A DNA stretch of 48,193 nucleotides from an uncultured Lentisphaerota bacterium (lineage in GTDB: Bacteria; Verrucomicrobiota; Kiritimatiellia; CAIQIC01). Numbering within the stretch: position 1 is the first letter of the stretch; every line of letters begins with the position of its first letter. The notes under the pieces are model-generated. The model had not been told where the DNA came from. It saw only the letters and a program-made list of their open reading frames with translations, and ran no database searches. Below, piece after piece: positions 42,213-48,193 of the stretch. Both the position numbers and the translations under genes were made by a program. Location of the stretch: the NCBI GenBank assembly GCA_903912445.1, contig CAIWHP010000034.1, positions 1 to 48,193 on the forward strand, given 5' to 3'.

Positions 42213-43150
42213 TGAAAAGCAGCCATCTGCTCGGCTTGCTGCTTGTGCTGCCGGCCATGGCCGTGGAGCCGCAGCCGGTGCCGCGGATGCAGGCCGTACC
42301 GCAGCCCTACGACCAGGTTTCGCTCCAGCGCGATGGCGTGGAGGTTGCTCGTTATCACTTTGGCCCGGCGTTGCTGCGGCCGTTCATATTCCCGGTCATC
42401 GGCCCCGCGGGCCGTAGCCTGACGCGCATGGGACATCCGCACGACCCGGTGACGCACAGCCACCACAACTCGTTCTGGCTTTCGCACAACGACGTCAACG
42501 GCGTCAGCTTCTGGGATGACCGCGGCAACGGGCGCATCGTCCACCAGCGCATCGAGGAGTTTGTGGATGACGCGACGAACGCCGCGCTGCAAACCGCGAG
42601 CGCGTGGATGACGAAGGATGGCAAGACGTTGCTTAACGAGCGCCGTCGTATCACCGTGCAGGCGTTGCCCGGCGATGAGTGGTTGCTGATCCTCGACGTG
42701 CAACTGGCGGCGGCGAGCAACGCCGTGACGCTCGGGCAGACACCGTTCGGCCTCGTCGGCGTGCGCGTGGCGAAGAGCATCGGCGTGAAAGATGGCGGCG
42801 GCACGATACGGAATTCCGAAGGCGGCGTGAACGAGGCCGGCGTGTTCCGCAAACCCGCGCGCTGGGTGGATTATTCCGGCCCTATCACGGCGACGGCGAG
42901 CGAGGGCCTCACGCTGCTCGATCATCCGTCGAACCCGAATCATCCCACGATATTCCACGTGCGCGACGATGGCTGGATGGGCGCGTCGCTGACCATGGCC
43001 GGCGCACGCGTCATTCCTCCCGGCCAGCCGCTCCAACTCCGTTACGGCCTTTATGTTCACGCCGGCATCCCCACCCTGGAGAAAATCCAGCAGCAGTGGG
43101 ATGCTTTCAGTCATATGCCGCCGTTCGAGTTTAAGGCAAAGTCGAAATAG
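42212..43150 (+). CDS. DUF6807 (PmoA-like) secreted protein
   Basis: 312 aa from MKSSHLLGLLLVLPAMAVEP, a signal peptide. The start overlaps the sulfatase stop by one base (TGATG), so the genes are coupled. The signature of DUF6807 is present: PFIFPVIGPAGRSLTRMGHP, HSHHNSFWLSHNDVNGVSFW with clustered His, and RWVDYSGPI, VRDDGWMGASL near the end. The family is found widely in planctomycetes and verrucomicrobia and is sometimes named methane oxygenase PmoA without proven activity. The His cluster suggests a metal site. A role in sugar catabolism is inferred from context. Confidence 0.88.
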   Translation: MKSSHLLGLLLVLPAMAVEPQPVPRMQAVPQPYDQVSLQRDGVEVARYHFGPALLRPFIFPVIGPAGRSLTRMGHPHDPVTHSHHNSFWLSHNDVNGVSFWDDRGNGRIVHQRIEEFVDDATNAALQTASAWMTKDGKTLLNERRRITVQALPGDEWLLILDVQLAAASNAVTLGQTPFGLVGVRVAKSIGVKDGGGTIRNSEGGVNEAGVFRKPARWVDYSGPITATASEGLTLLDHPSNPNHPTIFHVRDDGWMGASLTMAGARVIPPGQPLQLRYGLYVHAGIPTLEKIQQQWDAFSHMPPFEFKAKSK

Positions 43151-43184
43151 AAACTGATGCCGCCGTTACTACCGGAGGATGATC

Positions 43185-46100
43185 ATGAAACGTATGCTGA
43201 TCGGGATGCTTTGCGCGCTGTCGTTGGAAACGCTCGCGGTCTGCGAACCTTGGCAGCAGGCCTACACCGGGGCCGATGCAAACGGGAAACACGTACTGGG
43301 CCTCTGGCAGTTCGCGGCGAGCACGCCAACCAACGACGCATCGTCGCAGCACCAGCATCTCAAGCTGCACGGCGCGACCATCGGCACGGGTGGGCCGTTC
43401 GGTTCCTACCTCGAATCATTCCGCGGCTTTCCGGTGGAAGACAAACGTCATGCCGCCGTGACGGCCGCGAATGCCAAGCTCTCGCCCGCCGGTGCATTCA
43501 CGCTGGAGTTGTGGCTCCAGCCCAAGCCGGACCTCGCCGACTATCCGGAGGCCTTCCTGCTCGACAAGAAATACGTGGCGCACGCTGACTATCAGCTCAC
43601 CTTGAGCCCAGCCGACAAGGGCGGCCTGCGGCGGCTGGTCGCGCGGCTGGGTTTCGGCGACGAGTCCGAGGCCTTCACCTCGGAGCCCGCGCGCTACGAG
43701 AGCAACGCGTGGCATCACGTGGCGTTCACCTACGACGGCGCGGGAGCGGGCCGTTTCTTCCGCGACGGCGTCGCGCTGGGCGGCACGGATCATCCCGGCC
43801 GCATGGGCGTGACCGCCGGCAAGCACCCGCTTTCCATCGGCGACCGCATTGGCAGCCTCTACCACGGCTTCCCGGGCCGCATCGCGCAGGTGCGTATCTG
43901 CGCCGGCGTGTTGGAGTTCCGGCCGGTCGTGCTCGCGCTGACCTCCGACCGCACCAGCTTCGTGCGGATGGAGCCGGCAGCGGTTTTGCAGATTACCGTG
44001 ACCAATACACTCCGCGGCAAGTTGCATGGCGCGACGCTGACACTCGCCGTGGAAGGCGCGGCGGCGAAGAAGTTCCCGTTGCCTGATTTGGAAGCGGGCC
44101 AGGCATACGCGGTTTCCTATCCGTTCGACACCACGTTGCGGCCCGGCACCTACAAGCTGGCCGCGCAGATCGAGGTCGCCGGGGCCAAGGCCTATCGCAG
44201 CGAGGAAAAATTCGACGTCGTACTCGTGCCGCGGCCGCTGCCATTCCGCATGCCGGTGGTGATGTGGGGCATCGGCAGCCCGGAAAATGTGCTGCGCGAA
44301 CTTCCGCGGCTGAAGGACCTCGGCTTCACGCACAGCCTTGGCCTGCACGCGAGCTGCGAGAGCATCTGGTCGGCGGGCAAGCCCACAGCGTCCGATAAGC
44401 CCGAGAACATCGCCACCGCCAAGCGTATGCTGAACGCGGCGCTGGCCAGCGATTTCGGCATCATCGCCAGCCTTTCGCCCGGCCACGAACTGCGCGACCA
44501 CAAGGACCTCTGGCGCGTCGGCCGCGACGGCAAGCCGCGCGACGCAAAGAAGCCCGACATCTGCGCGCTGACGCCTGGTATCAGCAACTTCTGCTACAAC
44601 GTCGGTGCTTCCGTCGCGCAAACCTACGGCGCGTTCCCCGCCTTCCAATCCGCGTTGCTGCACACCGAGGTGCGCGACGGCGCGAACCTCTGCTTCCACG
44701 CGCACGACCGCGCGGCCTATCGCGCCGCCACGGGCCTCGACCTTCCCGCCGACGTCACGGGCAAGAGCGGCGTACGCTTCGACAAGCTGAAAGATTTTCC
44801 CGCCGACCGCGTCATCGCCGACGATCACCCGCTCTACCGCTATCTCCATTGGTACTGGAAAGCCGGCGACGGCTACAACCAGCTCAACACCGCGCTTAAT
44901 CTAGGACTCAAGTCCACCGGCCGCGCCGACCTCTGGACGTTCCACGATCCCGCCGTGCGCGTCGCGAGCACCTACGGCAGCGGCGGCGCGGTGGATGCGA
45001 TCTCGCAGTGGACCTATTCCTATCCCGACCCGATCCGCATCGGCATGGCCACGGATGAACTCTTCGCGATGGCGCGCGGCGCGGCGCACCCGCAGCGCGT
45101 GATGAAGATGACGCAGATCATCTGGTACCGCTCGCAGACCGCGCCGATGGCGAAAGGCGACGAGACGAAGAAGGCGACCAAGTCGCCGTGGGAAGACACC
45201 GATGCCGATGCCGCCTTCCCGACCATCGCGCCCATGCACCTGCGCGAGGCGTTCTGGTCCAAGCTCGCGCGGCCGGTGCAGGGCATCATGTATCACGGCT
45301 GGCAGTCGCTCGTGCCCACCGGCGGCGGCGAAGGCAGCTACCGCTACACCAACCCGCAGACACAGCACGAACTGCGGCGGCTCGTGAAGGAAGTTGTCGA
45401 GCCGCTCGGTCCCACGCTGATGCAGGTGCCCGACCGCCGCAGCGACGTCGCGTTCCTCGAAAGCTTCGCCTCCGAGATGTTCGCCGGGCGCGGCTCCTAC
45501 GGTTGGAGCCGTGGCTGGGCCGGCGATGCCTACCACATCCTGCAATACGCCGAGCTGCAGCCGGAGATCGTCTACGACGAGACCATTGCCGCACGCGGCC
45601 TTGATGGCTTCCGCGTCCTCGTCATGATGGATTGCGACGTGCTCACCTCGTCTGTTGCAAAGAAGGTGAAGGAATTTCAGCAGCGTGGCGGCATCGTCAT
45701 CGGCGACGACCGCCTCTGCCCGGCGCTCAAGCCCGACATCGCCATCGAGGTTTATGAGCGGACGCGCAAAGCCGATGCCGACCGCGCTGCGTTGCAGGCG
45801 CGCGCCGCCAAGCTGCGCACCGCGCTCGATGCGCGCTATCGCCGCTACGCCGACTCCGCGAATCCCGACGTCGTCGCCCGCTGCCGCAGCGTGGGCACGA
45901 GCGATTATCTTTTCGCCGTCAATGACCGCCGCGAATTCGGCGACTACGTAGGCCAGCACGGTCTCGTGATGGAAAACGGCTTGCCTTCGGCGACCACGCT
46001 CTCGCTCACACGGGCGGGCGGCTTCGTCTATGACCTCGTCGCCGGCCAGCCGGTGAAAACCAGCCTGGCGAATGACCGCCTGCAATTCGCCCGCAACTTC

Positions 46101-46448
46101 GGGCCGTGCGAGGGCGGAGTGTTTCTAGTCACTGATCGCGCAATCGAAAGCGTCACGGTGAACGCGCCCGCCACCGCCGTGCAGGGCGCGAATATTTCTG
46201 TGAAAATCGCCGTCGTGGATGCGCAGGGCCAGCCGCTCGCCGCCATCGTGCCCGTCCGCGTGGATATCCGCGACAGCGCCGGGCGCGACGCCGAGTTCAC
46301 CGGTTTCTATGGCGCGAAGAATGGCCAACTCGAAATCCCGCTGCGCCTCGCGCGCAATGATGCCCCCGGCATCTGGCAGATCCGCGTCCGCGAACTCGCC
46401 TCCGGCCGCACCGCCACCGCCTACTTCCGCCTCCAGCCCATGCCGTGA
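43185..46448 (+). CDS. Large secreted LamG-domain protein, probable carbohydrate-active enzyme
   Basis: 1087 aa; ATG 43185 is preferred over ATG 43179 because GGAGG (43174-43178) sits 6 bp before it. Signal peptide ends near LAVCEP. Residues about 60-240 are a LamG/concanavalin-like sandwich (FTLELWLQPKPDLADYPEAF, WHHVAFTYDGAGAGRFFRDG). Residues about 245-345 look like an Ig-type domain. Residues about 345-860 are a large barrel-like region with MPVVMWGIGSPENVLRELPR, LHTEVRDG, WYWKAGDGYNQLN, MYHGWQSLVPTGGGEGSYRY and a later amidotransferase-like subdomain (VLVMMDCDVL). The final beta domain ends at YFRLQPMP. It is probably a glycosidase of an unnamed family. It closes the sulfatase operon (34-bp gap). 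Confidence 0.83.
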   Translation: MKRMLIGMLCALSLETLAVCEPWQQAYTGADANGKHVLGLWQFAASTPTNDASSQHQHLKLHGATIGTGGPFGSYLESFRGFPVEDKRHAAVTAANAKLSPAGAFTLELWLQPKPDLADYPEAFLLDKKYVAHADYQLTLSPADKGGLRRLVARLGFGDESEAFTSEPARYESNAWHHVAFTYDGAGAGRFFRDGVALGGTDHPGRMGVTAGKHPLSIGDRIGSLYHGFPGRIAQVRICAGVLEFRPVVLALTSDRTSFVRMEPAAVLQITVTNTLRGKLHGATLTLAVEGAAAKKFPLPDLEAGQAYAVSYPFDTTLRPGTYKLAAQIEVAGAKAYRSEEKFDVVLVPRPLPFRMPVVMWGIGSPENVLRELPRLKDLGFTHSLGLHASCESIWSAGKPTASDKPENIATAKRMLNAALASDFGIIASLSPGHELRDHKDLWRVGRDGKPRDAKKPDICALTPGISNFCYNVGASVAQTYGAFPAFQSALLHTEVRDGANLCFHAHDRAAYRAATGLDLPADVTGKSGVRFDKLKDFPADRVIADDHPLYRYLHWYWKAGDGYNQLNTALNLGLKSTGRADLWTFHDPAVRVASTYGSGGAVDAISQWTYSYPDPIRIGMATDELFAMARGAAHPQRVMKMTQIIWYRSQTAPMAKGDETKKATKSPWEDTDADAAFPTIAPMHLREAFWSKLARPVQGIMYHGWQSLVPTGGGEGSYRYTNPQTQHELRRLVKEVVEPLGPTLMQVPDRRSDVAFLESFASEMFAGRGSYGWSRGWAGDAYHILQYAELQPEIVYDETIAARGLDGFRVLVMMDCDVLTSSVAKKVKEFQQRGGIVIGDDRLCPALKPDIAIEVYERTRKADADRAALQARAAKLRTALDARYRRYADSANPDVVARCRSVGTSDYLFAVNDRREFGDYVGQHGLVMENGLPSATTLSLTRAGGFVYDLVAGQPVKTSLANDRLQFARNFGPCEGGVFLVTDRAIESVTVNAPATAVQGANISVKIAVVDAQGQPLAAIVPVRVDIRDSAGRDAEFTGFYGAKNGQLEIPLRLARNDAPGIWQIRVRELASGRTATAYFRLQPMP

Positions 46449-46757
46449 TGTTGGCTGGATTCAGACGGCGAGGCGGAGGGAATAGCCGCAAAAGGGCCTA
46501 ACGCGGCTACGCCGCAACCCAACAGAAGGGTTCGCGCCAAGCACGCCAAGGTCGCCAAGGCATTATAACTTTGGGGGCTTCGCATCCTTTGCGCGAAACA
46601 TGCGCCGCCATAGTAGTCCTCTCGCTCCGCGAGAGGCTTTTGTTCGGTGCGCTACCGGCACCGTGGGGGGGGGCGTGAAAACAGAGCTCCGCTGGTTGCC
46701 CACGCAGCGCGGAGAGAGCGGAGGAAGTTCATCCACAGATTTCAGGCATGTGGTCTG
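46449..46757. repeat. Intergenic hairpins and repeats before the IS element
   Basis: No gene in 309 bp. Seen are an inverted pair TTCGCGCCAAG/CTTTGCGCGAA (about 46531-46597) enclosing GCCAAG words, a hairpin CCTCTCGC-TCC-GCGAGAGG (46618-46636), a second CGGTGC/GCACCG stem (46645-46663) and a G9 tract (46665-46673). GCCAAGGTCGCCAAGG resembles dispersed repeats I know from verrucomicrobia. The IS110 element inserted next to these palindromes. Confidence 0.5.
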
Positions 46758-48185
46758 TCAACATATTCGAAGCAATTCTTCCAACTTCTTGCTTTCAAAC
46801 TCGCGGCTCGAAGCAAAGCCCAGCGCACCAATCTTCTCGCGGCCGATTTCGGCCGCGATCTTGTGCATTTTAATTTTGAGCTGAGCGGTCACTTCGGTCA
46901 GCGGTGTGAACAGGCCTTTCATTAGATACCAAATGCTGACGACGAGTTTGCGGGCCAGCGCGGCCACGGCGATGTGGATACCCTTGCGCATTTTCAAGGC
47001 GAGGGCCCAGCGGTGTGTCGTACCTTGGCCGTGCCGGAGGATGCTCTGAGCGGCCTGGATCAGGAGTGCGCGGACGTCCCCGCGACCATATTTGGCCAGC
47101 CCGCCGTTGCCACCGCTGAGCCCGCTGCGGCTGACACAGGGGTTCAAGCCGAAGTACGCCACCAGCTTCTTGGCGCTCTCGAAGCGCTCGATCGGTCCGA
47201 TAAAGGCGCACAAGGCAAACGCCACTTTGTCCCGGACGCCCAAGAGGCGGATCAGCCGCAGGACGTTCGGATCAGCCGCCACGGCCACGGCGATTTCAGC
47301 GCGCAGGCGTTTGCGCCGGCCCTCGGCCGCTTGAAAGGCGTCTACCTCCTCCTTCAACAGGAGTTGTTGCATGGGCCGCCACGGGTGCAGTTTCAGCAGT
47401 TCTTCCAACGCGCTGGTCGCACCCAGCCGTAACCCTGTGGGCCGGTGCAGACATTGCTGATTAAGAAAGGCCCAGATGCGGTTGCGTGCGCGCACGCAGT
47501 CCCGGACGGCATTGCGGTGACCGAAGAACAGCTCGCGCCGTTCCGCCGCTTGGCCGTCCGGACGCCAGACCTCGTGGGCCAGACCGCTGAGGTACACGCG
47601 GCCCAACTTGACGGCGTCCACTTTGTCGGTCGCGCAATAGGCTTTTCCGACCTTGCCCACCGCTTGACTCTCCAGCACGAGGGCGTGCAGGCCCACGGCC
47701 GCGAGTCGTTCGGCCACGGCAAAGGAATTACCGCTGGCTTCCAACACGATGACCGTGTCGGCGGGCACCCGCTTCTTCAATACGCTCTCCAGCCGGTGCA
47801 AGGGCACCCGATCTACGACCCATTCCACGCGCGCTTGCAACGCGTCCGGCCCGGCTAAGGCCGCGGCACTAAACAGTGTCGGATGCGCATCCAATCCAAT
47901 CGCTCTCCGTATCGGTATAGTCTCTGTATTCGTTTTCACGGCTCCCTTTCAACTGGAACCGACGGGAGCAGGCGGCCACGCTACATACAGGCATACGGGG
48001 TGTTGAGCCCCACGTGGGTGATGTCCGCCGGCGCTCAAACACCGAAGCGGGGAGTAACCCCAGCGAAATCTTCGAGCGTCTCCCGTGTCGCCCCAGTGGA
48101 TGTTTTCACTTTCACCCACTGGCCCAAAACGATGCTCCCGTCGTTCCATAAATTCCAGTACTTCCTGAATCCCGAGGACCACATT
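46747..48185 (-). mobile_element. IS110-family insertion sequence
   Basis: The element includes a 393-aa transposase and a leader of about 250 bp 5' of it. An 8-bp inverted repeat, ATGTGGTC (minus strand, 48184-48177) and GACCACAT (46755-46748), brackets it, the inner one only 3 bp after the transposase stop. The outer ends are not fixed: the window ends at 48193. IS110-group elements have no long terminal inverted repeats or target duplication and carry a bridge (seek) RNA in the non-coding region next to the transposase. Confidence 0.75.
46758..47939 (-). CDS. IS110-family transposase (DEDD recombinase)
   Basis: 393 aa. The N-terminal RuvC-like domain has the DEDD set: Asp17 in IGLDAHP, Glu67 in VLEASGN, and Asp105/Asp108 in ATDKVDAVKLGR. 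The C-terminal Transposase_20 domain has VRDKVAFALCAFIGPIERFE, YFGLNPCVSRSGLSGGNGGL and KYGRGDVRALLIQAAQ, with a Ser expected to act in strand exchange. Length is normal and no stop or frameshift is seen, so it may be active. Members recombine circular donor DNA into short targets using an RNA guide. The transposase opens directly into a long 5' leader, as in the IS110 rather than IS1111 arrangement. Confidence 0.95.
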   Translation of the reverse strand: MKTNTETIPIRRAIGLDAHPTLFSAAALAGPDALQARVEWVVDRVPLHRLESVLKKRVPADTVIVLEASGNSFAVAERLAAVGLHALVLESQAVGKVGKAYCATDKVDAVKLGRVYLSGLAHEVWRPDGQAAERRELFFGHRNAVRDCVRARNRIWAFLNQQCLHRPTGLRLGATSALEELLKLHPWRPMQQLLLKEEVDAFQAAEGRRKRLRAEIAVAVAADPNVLRLIRLLGVRDKVAFALCAFIGPIERFESAKKLVAYFGLNPCVSRSGLSGGNGGLAKYGRGDVRALLIQAAQSILRHGQGTTHRWALALKMRKGIHIAVAALARKLVVSIWYLMKGLFTPLTEVTAQLKIKMHKIAAEIGREKIGALGFASSREFESKKLEELLRIC

Positions 48186-48193
48186 ACCAACAC
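47940..48193 (-). ncRNA. Predicted IS110 bridge-RNA region (5' leader)
   Basis: 254 bp between the transposase start and the window edge, no gene. On the minus strand it contains structured segments: GGGGTTACTCCCC hairpin (48049-48061), palindrome CCCACGTGGG (48009-48018), and GGCGGACATC/GCCGGC flanks. In IS110-group elements this leader encodes the bridge RNA, which carries target- and donor-recognition loops. Exact boundaries and loops cannot be set from one copy, and the 5' end may lie beyond the window. Confidence 0.5.

Noticed and set aside
47949-48182. 77-codon frame in the IS110 leader
   Set aside because: The region is the typical non-coding leader of IS110 elements; the frame shows no domain and overlaps predicted RNA structure.

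Overview
The window is GC-rich bacterial chromosome, dense with exported carbohydrate-active enzymes. They include two exported sugar-isomerase TIM barrels, a Tat-type Gfo/Idh oxidoreductase, CE15, GH27, GH2, GH5-like and GHL10-type enzymes, a formylglycine sulfatase, DUF1080 and DUF6807 proteins, and HEAT-repeat fusions. With an orphan pseudopilin and a Lys/Ala-rich DksA, this repertoire fits a polysaccharide-degrading member of the PVC superphylum, most likely Verrucomicrobiota or Kiritimatiellota. That placement is inferred from gene content; no rRNA or other marker confirms it.

Layout. 1-170 is repeat-like intergenic DNA. 171-6201 (minus) is a six-gene operon of exported proteins, almost every junction a 4-bp start/stop overlap: CE15 esterase, TIM-barrel protein, Gfo/Idh oxidoreductase, an unknown secreted protein and two sugar isomerases. 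6497-10601 (plus) holds a lipoprotein, two tandem paralogous secreted helical proteins, a DUF1080 protein and a small Cys-rich DUF6485-type protein. 10975-13205 (minus) is a nucleotide-sugar pair (NTP-transferase and UDP-sugar dehydrogenase). 13455-16259 is a double-FAD-module oxidoreductase with a HEAT-like tail. 16260-19413 is a looser region with palindromic repeats, a zinc-ribbon protein, an orphan pseudopilin, two small overlapping genes (one apparently frameshifted), DksA and tRNA-Val(CAC). 19491-26147 carries a GH27 alpha-galactosidase, a THUMP-type RNA methyltransferase, a nucleoside deoxyribosyltransferase-like enzyme, proS and a small membrane protein. 26207-32584 carries a secreted unknown, a two-gene nucleotidyltransferase-fold module, a GHL10-type hydrolase, mannose-6-phosphate isomerase and a frameshifted small gene. 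32735-46448 is a second degradation block: GH2, alpha/beta hydrolase, BPL_N protein, GH5-like/CBM protein, then a sulfatase, DUF6807 and LamG operon. 46758 to the end is an IS110-family element with a long 5' non-coding leader.

The most interesting signal is not a gene. A 15-bp palindrome, ideally TTCCAAG-N-CTTGGAA, occurs as arrays of two or three copies at four places. Every array lies between divergently transcribed genes, and copies are always 31-32 bp centre to centre (about three helical turns) with unrelated spacer sequence. This looks like a shared operator read on one DNA face, controlling carbohydrate genes. A single copy is built into the terminator-like hairpin behind the UDP-sugar dehydrogenase. 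Functionally, the exported oxidoreductase and isomerases with the DUF1080 protein suggest periplasmic oxidation-then-elimination cleavage of glycosides, alongside conventional hydrolases, an esterase and a sulfatase.
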